Source: an uncultured Pseudomonas sp.
Lineage (GTDB): Bacteria > Pseudomonadota > Gammaproteobacteria > Pseudomonadales > Pseudomonadaceae
Assembly: GCF_946885955.1 (NCBI RefSeq)
Contig: NZ_CAMPHI010000027.1
Span: forward strand, 6,107-70,106
Direction of reading: 5' to 3'
DNA length: 64,000 nt
The translations under genes were made by a program, and so were the position numbers. How positions within the stretch are numbered: position 1 is the first letter of the stretch; each line of letters opens with the position of its first letter. This document shows positions 41,320-50,434 of this stretch, in pieces. The notes below the pieces were generated by a model, which did not search any database, was not told the origin of the DNA, and saw only the letters and a list, made by a program, of their open reading frames with translations.

Positions 41320-44027
41320 GTCAGCAGACTCAACTCACGGGCCCGCCGGATCGCCTGGGTCCGATTACGCACATCGAGTTTTTCGTAGATGTTATGCAGA
41401 TGCCACTTGACCGTCCCCAGGGCCAAGGACAGTTGCACACCGATCTGTTCGTTGGACAGGCCCTGGGCCGCCAGGCACACCACCTCGCACTCGCGCTCGG
41501 TCAAGGCTTCCGGCATGCCGGCGGACGAGTCGTACGCCCGCTGCCCCGGCCAAAGCGCCAGCAACCGACGCACGAACGCCTGCAGCGCCGGCTGGCTTTC
41601 AGCGGCTTCGAGTTGCTGGAGCATCAGGCGAACGCCCTCGCCCTCCTCGATGAACAGGCTGCGCACGCCTTCGCGCTCGGCGCCGACCAGGCACTGCACC
41701 AGCAGGCCCTGCGCGCGATCCTGATAGCCCAGGTGCTTGTAACTGAGTGCTGCGAGCAGATCCAGGCGCAGGCGCTGCAGCCCGTGCCAGTTGTCCAGCA
41801 GGGTACCGCGCAACTGAGCGATTTCATGCAAGGCCTCGCTGTAATGCGCCCGCGCCTGTTGCAGGCGGATTCGCGTCAGGCCTTCGACCCAGCGCACCGG
41901 ATTGCAACGCATATGCGGGTAATGCTCGGCCAGCCGCTGCCAGTCGATGCTTTTGAAACGCTGTTCGGCGCGTTTCACGCTGTCGCTGGCCGGCTCTTGC
42001 AGGATCTGCGCGATTTCATCGCCAACGGCCATCGCATGAAACCGCCAGGATTGATTGCGCGAGGCCAGGTTCTGCATCGCCACCAGAGTACTGGCCGCTT
42101 CCGCCGGGGAGTTGCGCATACGCTTCACCCGCGCCAGGCAGAGCATGCCCTGGGCGTACAGGTCGATGGGATTGATAACATCGACGGTTTCCAGCACCCG
42201 GCACAAGCGCTCCTCGATACCGTCCAGGCGCCCCTGGCTGTAGGCGATCAAGGCTTCGGTAATGGTCGGCAGGGCGAGGGCCCTGGAACGCTCGGCGAAC
42301 CAGGGCGTTATCCGCGCATGTAATTGGCCGAAGAGCGTCTCGGCCTGCTTCACCTGCCCCTGCTCCAGGCACATGAGAATCTCGACGTTGGCCAGCTGCG
42401 TGTCCAGGTAGCGCCCTTCGAGAAAATGATTGCGCTGCTGGGCCAGCGCCAACAGCCGGCGCGACTGCTCAGGCAGGCCCATCACCACCGAGGCCAGGGC
42501 ACCGATGATCAGCAAAGCGACCTCAAGAAACGCGGTGTGCTGCCCCAACTGTTCCTCGACTCGCCGCGCCAGGGCGACACAGGTAAGCAGGTCATCCTTC
42601 TGCAGAGCGACCATCGCCTTGATCGCCAGCGTCGCCATCAATCTGTCGCTCAGCGGGCCTTCACTGGCGCCCTCGCCCCAGCGCGCGAGTTGCTCGTCAA
42701 GAATGCGATTGGCCTGGGCCAGACCCAGTTCTGCGGCACGCCCCCAGACATCGACCAGCACCAGGATCGGAAAGCCCTCGACGATATCGTCGGGCACATG
42801 CTGGCGCCATTTGTAGATAAGGTTCAATTGCCCCCGGTTGATCAACTCCAGGCCACAGCTATCCACCAGCGCGGCGAGCATCTGTGGGTCTTCGGCCAGA
42901 CGCGCATGCTCGATCGCCAGGTTCTGCATATGGTGGTTGGCGAACCACAGGCTGGCGGTGAAGTGCAATTGCTTGAAGCGCTCGGGATCGCGCGCCTTGA
43001 GCTGATCGCGCAGAAACTCGGCAAACAGATTGTGGAAGCGGTACCACTGGCGCTCATGGTCGAGCGGCAGCAGGAACAGCTGCATAGCCTCCAGTTGCTC
43101 GAGCAAGCGCTGGCCATGCTGGCGCCCGCTCAATGCCTCGACCAGGGCGCCGTTCAGCTGTTGAGCCACGCCCAACGCCAACAGCAGCTCCTGCTGATCG
43201 AGCGGCAACTGGCGAAATACCCTGCACAGCAGGTAATCCCCTACCGCACCCTGCCCTCCGCCGATGGCGGCGAGTTGCGCGAGCGCATCCGGCTGCTGCC
43301 GCAGGCACAGGCTCGCCAGGTGTACGCCCACCATCCAGCCCTCGGTCTGCCGATACAGCGCGGCAAATGCCTGGTCATCCAGTTCCTGGCCATGACGAGC
43401 CAGGTAGGCGCGGGTTTCGTCCTGATCCAGGCGCAAGTCCTGTTCGCTGATTTCGACCAGCAACCCCTTGGCCCGCAGCGTCGCCAGGTTGAGCGCAGGC
43501 TGCGAACGGCTGCCGACCGCCAGGGTAAGAGCACCTGGGGCGAAGCGGATCAACCTGCTCAAGGCCGCCAGCAGCTCGCCGTCGGTAATCAGGTGCAGAT
43601 CGTCGAGCACCAGCAGCAAGGGCGACCCCAGGGCCGCCAGGTCCATCAACAGGCGCTCCATGACCGCGGCCACCGGCACACGCATGGTGTTCTGCAGATA
43701 ACTTCGCGCTTCCGCACCCCGCCCCGGCAGCCAGGCGCCGAGCGCATCGATCAACTGCAGGAGAAAACGTGACGGATCGTCGTCTTCGGGACTGAGCGAC
43801 AGCCAGGTCACCGCACAACCGTTGGCCAGCCGCCGTTGCGCCAGGACGGCCAGCGCACTGGTTTTACCGAACCCAGCCGGCGCGGAAAACAGCCACAGCC
43901 GGGCATGCGGGTGCGACGCGAGCGCGGCATCGACCAGGGGCCGGGTCAGATAATCGAGGGGCGCCCGTGGCGCTGTGAGTTTCGAGCGTTGCAGACTGCC
44001 GGCGGCGGGATCTTGCGCTATGGGCAC
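41316..44027 (-). CDS. MalT-type LuxR-family ATP-dependent regulator (upstream copy)
   Basis: A 903-residue paralogue of the next gene with the same order: Walker A Ala-Pro-Ala-Gly-Phe-Gly-Lys-Thr-Ser near 45-55, Walker B Leu-Val-Leu-Asp-Asp, helical sensor repeats, and a C-terminal LuxR helix-turn-helix (Asn-Glu-Gln-Ile-Gly-Val, Thr-Val-Lys-Trp-His-Leu). The start is taken as GTG 44027 because AAGGAT sits 9 bases upstream; the open frame continues to 44165 without a ribosome site. No sugar or alkane genes lie next to it, so its regulon cannot be inferred from context. Confidence 0.85.
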   Translation of the reverse strand: MPIAQDPAAGSLQRSKLTAPRAPLDYLTRPLVDAALASHPHARLWLFSAPAGFGKTSALAVLAQRRLANGCAVTWLSLSPEDDDPSRFLLQLIDALGAWLPGRGAEARSYLQNTMRVPVAAVMERLLMDLAALGSPLLLVLDDLHLITDGELLAALSRLIRFAPGALTLAVGSRSQPALNLATLRAKGLLVEISEQDLRLDQDETRAYLARHGQELDDQAFAALYRQTEGWMVGVHLASLCLRQQPDALAQLAAIGGGQGAVGDYLLCRVFRQLPLDQQELLLALGVAQQLNGALVEALSGRQHGQRLLEQLEAMQLFLLPLDHERQWYRFHNLFAEFLRDQLKARDPERFKQLHFTASLWFANHHMQNLAIEHARLAEDPQMLAALVDSCGLELINRGQLNLIYKWRQHVPDDIVEGFPILVLVDVWGRAAELGLAQANRILDEQLARWGEGASEGPLSDRLMATLAIKAMVALQKDDLLTCVALARRVEEQLGQHTAFLEVALLIIGALASVVMGLPEQSRRLLALAQQRNHFLEGRYLDTQLANVEILMCLEQGQVKQAETLFGQLHARITPWFAERSRALALPTITEALIAYSQGRLDGIEERLCRVLETVDVINPIDLYAQGMLCLARVKRMRNSPAEAASTLVAMQNLASRNQSWRFHAMAVGDEIAQILQEPASDSVKRAEQRFKSIDWQRLAEHYPHMRCNPVRWVEGLTRIRLQQARAHYSEALHEIAQLRGTLLDNWHGLQRLRLDLLAALSYKHLGYQDRAQGLLVQCLVGAEREGVRSLFIEEGEGVRLMLQQLEAAESQPALQAFVRRLLALWPGQRAYDSSAGMPEALTERECEVVCLAAQGLSNEQIGVQLSLALGTVKWHLHNIYEKLDVRNRTQAIRRARELSLLT

Positions 44028-44473
44028 GGCATGAATCCTTATGGGTCTATTCCTCTGGCCAGTCGCGATACGACGCGACCAAGCCAAGTGCATCTGTCGA
44101 ACAGGACCGGTGAAACACCAGTCCGTGGTATAGCGCACTGCTGAATCGGCCGGGCCAATTAGCACTAAAGTCCAACATACTACTCAGCCCCATGTGTCCG
44201 AGTAAACCAAGCAGAATCGGCGAACTCTGCTGAGATGTGATGGCGAACTGCGACGAAGTCGACGAACCAGCCATTTGCTTAACCTGCAGCGCCGCTCAGC
44301 CGGACACCCACGAAACCCTTCAGCCCGTTCGATTACCGGTGCAGCTCGACCCGGGCTGGCTGACCTGGCCAGCTCGACACGGATTTCGACAGACATGCCA
44401 ATGCCCGACAGCCCCTAGGATGAATGCCGGCCGCGTTCTACAATCGGCACCCTCGTGTTTCGAAGCCCCGCGA
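44028..44473. other. Divergent intergenic region upstream of the MalT pair and pabB
   Basis: 446 bases. The pabB frame is open here back to 44237, but the codons look non-coding and the family's N-terminus starts at 44474. Promoters for both directions are expected. I see no convincing operator, RNA or repeat. Confidence 0.35.
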
Positions 44474-45823
44474 ATGCCAACCTGCTCCGTTTACCCGCTG
44501 CCCTATCACGCCGACCCCGGCGTTTATTTCAGCGCTATCGCCAACGCCCCGGGCGCGGTGCTGCTGGATGCCGGGCGTCCGATCGCATTGCGCGGCCGCT
44601 ACGACCTGCTCAGCGCGTGGCCCCTGGCCGAATTGACGCCTGCCGGGAATGAGACGGGTAACGAGTTTCTCGCGCGCCTGCGCGCCAGCCTCAGCGGCCT
44701 GGGGCTGGCCGACGCGCCTGAGGGCCTCGAACTGCCCTTCACCGGCGGCCTGATCGGCTATCTGGGCTACGATTTCGGCCGCCGTCTTGAGCAGTTGCCG
44801 CACACCGCCAGCGATGACCTGGATCTGGCCGATGCGCGTCTGGGGCTGTACGCCTGGGCCTTGATCAGCGATCACCTCCTGGGCACCAGCCAGTTGCTGT
44901 TCCATCCCGCACTCGGGGACAGCGAACGACGCCGGCTGCTCGCCCTGTTCGACCAGCCGCAAGCGGGCAGCACGCAACCCTTCGAACTGCTCGAGAGGTT
45001 CCGTGCCGATCTCGATGCCGACCAATACCGCCAGTCATTCGAGTGCATTCAGGCCTATATCCGGGCCGGCGACTGCTATCAGGTGAACTTTGCCCAGCGC
45101 TTTCGCGCGCCCTACCGGGGCGATCCATGGACCGCCTACCGAGCGCTGCGCGCAGCCTGTCCGACGCCCTTTTCCGGATACCTGGCGCTGCCCGGCAACG
45201 ACGCGATCATCAGCCTGTCGCCCGAGCGTTTCCTGCAGGTCAGTGGCGGCCGGGTGGAAACCCGTCCGATCAAGGGCACCCGCCCTCGTGACAACGACCC
45301 CGAGCGCGACGCCGCCCAGGCCGACGACCTGCTCGCCAGCCTGAAGGATCGTGCGGAAAACCTGATGATCGTCGACCTGCTGCGCAACGACCTGGGGCGC
45401 AGCTGCGCAATCGGCTCGGTGCGGGTTCCCGAGCTGTTCGCCCTGGAGACTTACCCGAACGTCCATCATCTGGTCAGCGCGGTGACCGGCCAGCTGGCCC
45501 CCGGCAAGGACGCGCTGGACCTGATCGCCGGCAGCTTCCCCGGCGGTTCGATCACCGGCGCGCCGAAAATCCGCGCGATGCAAATCATCGATGAGCTGGA
45601 ACCCACACGCCGCGCACTTTATTGCGGCTCGCTGCTGTACCTGGACGTACGCGGCGAAATGGACAGCTCGATCGCCATCCGCAGCCTATTGGCCAAGGAT
45701 GGTCAGCTCAGTTGCTGGGGCGGCGGCGGGATAGTCGCGGACTCGGACTGGCAGGCGGAGTACCAGGAGTCGATCACCAAGGTGAAGGTGTTACTAGAGA
45801 CGCTGGAACAATTCTGCGAATGA
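44474..45823 (+). CDS. pabB: Aminodeoxychorismate synthase component I
   Basis: A 449-residue enzyme that aminates chorismate to 4-amino-4-deoxychorismate in folate synthesis, using ammonia from PabA. The chorismate-binding domain has Gly-Asp-Cys-Tyr-Gln-Val-Asn-Phe-Ala-Gln, Arg-Pro-Ile-Lys-Gly-Thr-Arg-Pro (catalytic Lys), Ala-Glu-Asn-Leu-Met-Ile-Val-Asp-Leu-Leu-Arg-Asn-Asp and Pro-Gly-Gly-Ser-Ile-Thr-Gly-Ala-Pro-Lys. The Pro-Ile-Lys-Gly-Thr form distinguishes PabB from TrpE, which has Ala-Gly-Thr there. Start 44474 gives the usual family length. Confidence 0.93.
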   Translation: MPTCSVYPLPYHADPGVYFSAIANAPGAVLLDAGRPIALRGRYDLLSAWPLAELTPAGNETGNEFLARLRASLSGLGLADAPEGLELPFTGGLIGYLGYDFGRRLEQLPHTASDDLDLADARLGLYAWALISDHLLGTSQLLFHPALGDSERRRLLALFDQPQAGSTQPFELLERFRADLDADQYRQSFECIQAYIRAGDCYQVNFAQRFRAPYRGDPWTAYRALRAACPTPFSGYLALPGNDAIISLSPERFLQVSGGRVETRPIKGTRPRDNDPERDAAQADDLLASLKDRAENLMIVDLLRNDLGRSCAIGSVRVPELFALETYPNVHHLVSAVTGQLAPGKDALDLIAGSFPGGSITGAPKIRAMQIIDELEPTRRALYCGSLLYLDVRGEMDSSIAIRSLLAKDGQLSCWGGGGIVADSDWQAEYQESITKVKVLLETLEQFCE

Positions 45824-45827
45824 TGCA

Positions 45828-45858
45828 AAAAGGCCCACGTGGAAAGTGGGCCTTCTCA
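45828..45858. terminator. Bidirectional terminator between pabB and thrH
   Basis: AAGGCCCAC and GTGGGCCTT form a 9-bp stem with a 7-base loop. It is followed by TCTC on the plus strand and by TTTTTGC on the minus strand, serving the convergent pabB and thrH; the thrH side has the better U tract. Confidence 0.87.
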
Positions 45859-45871
45859 ATTGCGACCAGCT

Positions 45872-46489
45872 TTACCGACTCAGCTCGCGATTGGACGCCT
45901 TGAGGAACTCGCGCTTGAGGTCTTCATAGGTGTGCACCGCCGGGAACTGCGGGAACTCGCGGATCACGTTCTCCGGCGCGTGGAACAAGATGCCGGCATG
46001 GGCCTCGCTGAGCATGGTGGTGTCGTTGTACGAATCGCCTGCGGCGATCACCCGGTAGTACAGGCTCTTGAACGCCAGCACCGACTGGCGCTTGGGGTCT
46101 TTCTGGCGCAGTTGGTAGCTGACCACACGGTCGTTCTCGTCGGTGATCAGCTTATGGCAGAGCAGCGTCGGGAAGCCCAGCTGGCGCATCAGCGGCTGGG
46201 AGAACTCGTAGAAGGTGTCGGAGAGAATCACCACCTGAAAACGCTCGCGCAACCAGTCGACGAACTCCACCGCGCCGTCCAGGGGCTTAAGGGTAGCGAT
46301 CACTTCCTGGATGTCGGCCAGTTTCAGACCGTGCTCGTCGAGAATGCGCAGGCGCTGCTGCATCAATACGTCGTAATCAGGGATATCCCGGGTGGTTGCT
46401 TTCAGCGATTCGATGCCGGTTTTTTCCGCGAAGGCGATCCAGATTTCCGGGACCAAAACGCCTTCCAGGTCGAGACACGCGATTTCCAC
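45872..46489 (-). CDS. thrH: Phosphoserine/homoserine phosphotransferase ThrH
   Basis: A 205-residue HAD-superfamily enzyme. Motif I is Cys-Leu-Asp7-Leu-Glu9-Gly-Val-Leu, where Glu replaces the usual second Asp, as in ThrH. Motif II Ser is in Ile-Leu-Ser-Asp-Thr-Phe, and motif IV is Gly-Asp-Ser-Tyr-Asn-Asp. It dephosphorylates phosphoserine and can pass the phosphate to homoserine, linking serine and threonine synthesis. The start is GTG behind AGGAG. Confidence 0.93.
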   Translation of the reverse strand: MEIACLDLEGVLVPEIWIAFAEKTGIESLKATTRDIPDYDVLMQQRLRILDEHGLKLADIQEVIATLKPLDGAVEFVDWLRERFQVVILSDTFYEFSQPLMRQLGFPTLLCHKLITDENDRVVSYQLRQKDPKRQSVLAFKSLYYRVIAAGDSYNDTTMLSEAHAGILFHAPENVIREFPQFPAVHTYEDLKREFLKASNRELSR

Positions 46490-46679
46490 AGGACACTCCT
46501 AGAGTTCGACTGACAAAGAAGGCGGCACTCTAGCCGCTAGCCCCCGACGGCGCAACGCACCGCTTATATCCAAACCTATGGGTCATGCAGGCACATCGTT
46601 ATTTAGCCGCATAAGATGTATTTGCTACTATCCGGCCCACAGAGCGCAAAGCGCCATATCAAGCAGGATATATAGCCCG

Positions 46680-47414
46680 ATGAGCCTCCCCTTCGATGTA
46701 ACCGAGCTGGCCGGCCAGTACGCCGGCAAATCCCCCCAGGACATACTCAAACTCGCCTTCGAACACTTCGGCGACGACCTCTGGATTTCCTTCAGCGGCG
46801 CAGAAGACGTGGTGCTGGTCGACATGGCCTGGAAACTCAACAAGAACGTCAAGGTATTCAGCCTGGATACCGGGCGCCTGCACCCCGAGACCTATCGTTT
46901 TATCGAGCAGGTACGCGAGCACTATGGCATCGCCATCGAGGTGCTCTCCCCCGATGCTGCGGCGCTGGAGGCAATGGTCAAGGAAAAGGGCCTGTTCAGC
47001 TTCTACAAGGACGGCCACGGCGAATGCTGCGGCATTCGCAAGACCGCGCCACTGCGGCGCAAACTGAGCGGCGTCAGTGCCTGGGCCACCGGCCAGCGCC
47101 GTGACCAGAGCCCCGGCACCCGCAGCCAGGTCGCGGTGGTGGAAGTCGACGGCGCGTTCTCCACGCCGGAACGCCCGCTGTACAAATTCAACCCGTTGGC
47201 GCAGATGAGCAGCGAAGAGGTGTGGGCCTACATCCGCATGCTCGAGCTGCCTTACAACCCCCTGCACGAGCGCGGTTTTATCAGCATTGGCTGCGAGCCC
47301 TGCACCCGTCCGGTACTGCCGAATCAGCACGAACGTGAAGGCCGCTGGTGGTGGGAAGAAGCCACGCAGAAGGAATGCGGCCTGCACGCCGGCAATCTGA
47401 TCGCCAAGCACTGA
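46680..47414 (+). CDS. cysH: Adenylylsulfate (APS) reductase
   Basis: A 244-residue enzyme reducing adenosine 5'-phosphosulfate to sulfite with thioredoxin. It has the PP-loop Ser-Phe-Ser-Gly-Ala-Glu-Asp (37-43) and the [4Fe-4S] ligands Cys116-Cys117 and Cys205-x2-Cys208 that mark APS rather than PAPS reductases. The catalytic Cys233 is in Lys-Glu-Cys-Gly-Leu-His near the C-terminus. ATG 46680 with AGGA upstream is preferred over a longer frame starting at 46578, which has poor coding character. Divergent from thrH, as in P. aeruginosa. Confidence 0.95.
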   Translation: MSLPFDVTELAGQYAGKSPQDILKLAFEHFGDDLWISFSGAEDVVLVDMAWKLNKNVKVFSLDTGRLHPETYRFIEQVREHYGIAIEVLSPDAAALEAMVKEKGLFSFYKDGHGECCGIRKTAPLRRKLSGVSAWATGQRRDQSPGTRSQVAVVEVDGAFSTPERPLYKFNPLAQMSSEEVWAYIRMLELPYNPLHERGFISIGCEPCTRPVLPNQHEREGRWWWEEATQKECGLHAGNLIAKH

Positions 47415-47482
47415 AACCTGTGCATCACCTCACGCGCCGCGCGCTTGCGTGGCCGTAAGGCAATCTCACCATCAACGGCCTG

Positions 47483-48421
47483 CTAGGCGAACGCGCTGTC
47501 AGTGCTGACAGCGCCCGCACCTTGCGCCGCCTTAAACGCCTGACGCAAAGAGTCCTCGATCAACTGCCAGGCCTGCTCCGCCGAATCGTCCGGCCCAAGG
47601 TGGGTGAACATATGGTCGCAGCCGGCGAACATCCGCTCGTTCACCGGCACGCCTGCCTGGCGCAGCTTGCTGGCGTAGGCCTCGCCTTCCGCGCGCAGAA
47701 TGTCGTACTCGGCGGTGATCAGGGTGGCCGGCGGCATCCCGCGCAATTCCTCAACAGTCGCCAGCAGCGGCGAGACCAGCGGGTTCAGGGCCTGGGCCGG
47801 GTCGCTCAGGTAGCAGCGATTGAAGAAGCGCACCAGGCCGGCGCCGAGCAAGGGTTTGTCGAGGCTCGATACTTTCAGCGCGGGATCCTGGGCCAGATCC
47901 AGCACCGCATAGTCGATCAACTGATGCACCACCCGCAGCCGCTGATGTCCACGTGCCAGGCTGGCCACTCCGGTAGCCAGGTTGCCACCGGCGCTGTGCC
48001 CGCCGACGGCGATTCGTTGCGGGTCGATGCCGAGGGCGGTGGCTTGTTCGGCCAACCATTCGAGTACCGCGAAGGATTGTCGCAAGCCGGCGGGGAACGG
48101 CTGTTCCGGCGCCAACACGTAATCGAGATTGACCACCAGACAACCGAGGTTATGTGCCAGGCGACGGCAATAGCTGTCGTCATGCTCGGGCACACCGGCG
48201 ACGAAACCGCCGCCATGCAGATTGAGATACACCGGTAAAGGCTCCGCACTGGTCACATGCGGCCAGTAGAACAGCGCCCTCGCCGGCCCATATGCGGTGG
48301 GGATAAATTCCTCGGCGACCGCGCGCAGTGGAAACTGCGCCGCGTCGTAGACGAACTTGCCTTTCATGCGTTTGGCGATGGCGCGCAGCAGCTTGGCCTT
48401 GAGGGTTTTCAATAGTTTCAT
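47483..48421 (-). CDS. Alpha/beta hydrolase, HSL-type esterase
   Basis: A 312-residue hydrolase of the hormone-sensitive-lipase group. The oxyanion motif is His69-Gly-Gly-Gly72, and the nucleophile is in Gly-Gly-His-Ser143-Ala-Gly-Gly. The catalytic Asp is in Ala-Glu-Tyr-Asp-Ile-Leu-Arg, and His in Gly-Cys-Asp-His-Met near 271. An N-terminal amphipathic, Lys/Arg-rich helix (1-22) may touch membranes. Substrates of such enzymes are short acyl esters. Natural substrate unknown; context next to aromatic catabolism allows aryl esters. Confidence 0.82.
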   Translation of the reverse strand: MKLLKTLKAKLLRAIAKRMKGKFVYDAAQFPLRAVAEEFIPTAYGPARALFYWPHVTSAEPLPVYLNLHGGGFVAGVPEHDDSYCRRLAHNLGCLVVNLDYVLAPEQPFPAGLRQSFAVLEWLAEQATALGIDPQRIAVGGHSAGGNLATGVASLARGHQRLRVVHQLIDYAVLDLAQDPALKVSSLDKPLLGAGLVRFFNRCYLSDPAQALNPLVSPLLATVEELRGMPPATLITAEYDILRAEGEAYASKLRQAGVPVNERMFAGCDHMFTHLGPDDSAEQAWQLIEDSLRQAFKAAQGAGAVSTDSAFA

Positions 48422-48443
48422 GATCTGATTCCAAAAGGATTAG

Positions 48444-48655
48444 CAGGCCGTTGAAAAACGTAGCGAGCGACGGCTAGGCAAGGCGAAATCAGCCGAGGAA
48501 GCGGACTGGGCTCGCACGCGAGTGTACGAGTTGTACATGAGCATTACTCGCTTCGCTCGCCCTTCGGGTCGCGCTGAAGCGCGTTAGCCGCAAGCGGCTT
48601 GCCGAGGCTGCTTTCAACGGCGCATAGCCGAGCGCAGTAGTTTTTCAGCGGTCTG
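48444..48655. repeat. MITE-like element with terminal inverted repeats
   Basis: The ends CAGGCCGTTGAAAAAC (48444-48459) and GTTTTTCAGCGGTCTG (48640-48655) are inverted repeats with 14 of 16 matches. The 212-bp body has no open frame of note, contains several GC-rich palindromes (around 48550-48610), and carries a GTGTACGAGTTGTACATGAGCATTAC segment (written here as GTGTAC-gagt-TGTACATGAG). This type of sequence recurs between genes in Pseudomonas, from general familiarity. The right end touches the aldehyde dehydrogenase stop codon exactly. No clear target-site duplication was seen. Confidence 0.65.
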
Positions 48656-50098
48656 TCAGTGGGCGGTCAGCAGCTGATCCAGCAGACCATGAATCATCGC
48701 GCCGTAAGGCGCGCGCATCGCCAGATTGGATTCGCCGATCGGGCTCTGCACCACCACCGCCTTGGCATGGCTGAAGGTACGGAAACCATAGACGCCGTGA
48801 TAAGCCCCCATGCCGGAGGGGCCGACGCCGCCGAATGGCAGTTCCTCGAACAGCACATGGGTCATGCAATCGTTGACCACCACCGCGCCCGAGGTGGTGC
48901 GCTCCAGCACCTGCCGACGCTCGTCGGCGTCCTCGCCGAAGTAGTAGGCCGCCAGCGCACGCGGCTTGCCGTTGACGTAGTCGATCGCCTCGGCGAAGTC
49001 GCGGTACGTCCTGATCGGCAGCAATGGGCCGAAGATTTCCTCACGCAGCAGTTGCATCTCATCGCTGCTATCGAGCACCAGAGTCGGGGCGATCTTGCGG
49101 ACTTCGCGGTCGCTCAGGTCCTCCTGCACCGGGTTGATCTCGACCAGACGCGCGCCCTTGGCGTGGGCATCGGCGAGGTAGCTGCGCAGCCGGTCGAAGT
49201 TGCGCGGATTGATGATCGAGGTGTAGTCGGGATTACCGCGCAGCGTCGGGTACATCTCGCTGACGAAGCGTACCGCCTCGGCAACGAAATCGCCGAGCGA
49301 CTCTTCCGGCAGCAGCAGATAGTCCGGGGCCAGGCAGATCTGCCCGGCATTGAAAGTCTTCACCGTCATCACGCGCTGCACCACGGTGGCGAGATCGGCG
49401 CTACGCGAGACCAGCACCGGCGACTTGCCGCCGAGTTCCAGGGTCACAGGCACCAGGTTATCCGCGGCGGCGCGCATGATATGCCTGGCTATCGCGGTGC
49501 CGCCGGTGAAGATCAAATGATCGAACGGCTGGGCACTGAACAGCGCACCGGTCTCGGCGCTGCCCAGCACCGTGCTCAGTTCGTTGGCTTCGAAGTAACG
49601 GGCGATCAGCTCGGCGAGCAGTGCCGAGGTGCGCGGTGTCAGCTCCGAAGGCTTGAGCATGGCGCGGTTGCCGGCGGCGAGAATGCTCGCCAGCGGGCCG
49701 AAGGCCAGGACTATGGGGAAGTTCCACGGGCTGATCACCCCGACCACGCCCAGCGGCTGGTAATCGACCCGCGCTTCGCAACCGGGGAACGGCGCCGAAT
49801 GGGACTCGGACTGCATCCACTCGGCCAGGTGCTCGCGGCAGTGCTTGAGGCTGGCCACCGAACCGGCGATATCGGACAACAGGGTCTGCTCGCGGCTGCG
49901 GTTGCCGAAGTCGGCGGACACCGCGGCGACTATCTCCTCGCGGTTGTCCAGCAACAGGGCGATCGCCCGGTCGAGGCGGTCGCGGCGCAACTCCAGGCTC
50001 GCCGGCCCCTCTTGTAGGTGGGCCGATTTCATGGCCGCAAGGGCCGTAGCCAGTTGGTCGGCGCTGACCGCCGCAGCCTGATGACCGAGAATGTTCAT
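48656..50098 (-). CDS. calB: Coniferyl aldehyde dehydrogenase
   Basis: A 480-residue NAD(P)-dependent aldehyde dehydrogenase. It has the catalytic Cys in Phe-Asn-Ala-Gly-Gln-Ile-Cys, the general-base Glu in Thr-Leu-Glu-Leu-Gly-Gly-Lys, the oxyanion Asn in Ser-Pro-Trp-Asn-Phe-Pro, and Phe-Thr-Gly-Gly-Thr in the cofactor fold. The C-terminal hydrophobic tail is typical of coniferyl/fatty aldehyde dehydrogenases. It would oxidise coniferyl aldehyde to ferulate, the substrate of Fcs encoded nearby. Start 50098 has AGGAA upstream. Divergent from the MarR gene, whose product may control it. Confidence 0.87.
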   Translation of the reverse strand: MNILGHQAAAVSADQLATALAAMKSAHLQEGPASLELRRDRLDRAIALLLDNREEIVAAVSADFGNRSREQTLLSDIAGSVASLKHCREHLAEWMQSESHSAPFPGCEARVDYQPLGVVGVISPWNFPIVLAFGPLASILAAGNRAMLKPSELTPRTSALLAELIARYFEANELSTVLGSAETGALFSAQPFDHLIFTGGTAIARHIMRAAADNLVPVTLELGGKSPVLVSRSADLATVVQRVMTVKTFNAGQICLAPDYLLLPEESLGDFVAEAVRFVSEMYPTLRGNPDYTSIINPRNFDRLRSYLADAHAKGARLVEINPVQEDLSDREVRKIAPTLVLDSSDEMQLLREEIFGPLLPIRTYRDFAEAIDYVNGKPRALAAYYFGEDADERRQVLERTTSGAVVVNDCMTHVLFEELPFGGVGPSGMGAYHGVYGFRTFSHAKAVVVQSPIGESNLAMRAPYGAMIHGLLDQLLTAH

Positions 50099-50137
50099 GG
50101 CGTAATTCCTGCTGGTTGAATTGTTATTAGCCAGCAC

Positions 50138-50434
50138 TAAGTGCTGGGCGAGCCGGCACCTCTACCGCCTCGATGGACCGAGTATGACAAAAAATAAAAT
50201 AAAGGAAACCACTAAGTTTCCTTATTTTTATGTTTTCCGATTACGGCGCCCGATCGGCATTAGCAAAGACTTATGCGGCCTACTATCGGTTTTGCCGGGC
50301 CCACCCACGACCTGACCAGAAGCACCCTCTAGGAAACGATCAACTGGCCAAAGCCTGGCCATTGGTGCGAAACTGCTTAGCCTTATTAACCAGTTCCATT
50401 TCGGCAACCCATAGCGAGTACCCGGTTCAAGCCA
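50138..50434. promoter_or_regulatory. Divergent promoter region with AT-rich palindrome
   Basis: About 300 bases between calB and the MarR gene. The clearest structure is AAGGAAAC-cactaa-GTTTCCTT (50202-50223), an 8-bp perfect stem in A/T-rich surroundings, followed by ATTTTTATG on the plus strand. It could be a MarR operator, or a terminator-like attenuator in the MarR leader. It differs in sequence from the palindrome before ech. Confidence 0.45.

Noticed and set aside
41316..44027. Reading of the MalT pair as a single split or frameshifted gene
   Set aside because: Each is a full-length regulator with its own P-loop and C-terminal LuxR domain; the overlap is a normal ATGA junction.
44237..44473. 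79-codon N-terminal extension of pabB
   Set aside because: No ribosome site at 44237, atypical Cys/Pro-rich sequence, and the product would exceed the usual PabB length.
46578..46679. 34-codon N-terminal extension of cysH
   Set aside because: Non-conserved-looking sequence without ribosome site; ATG 46680 has AGGA and gives a normal N-terminus.
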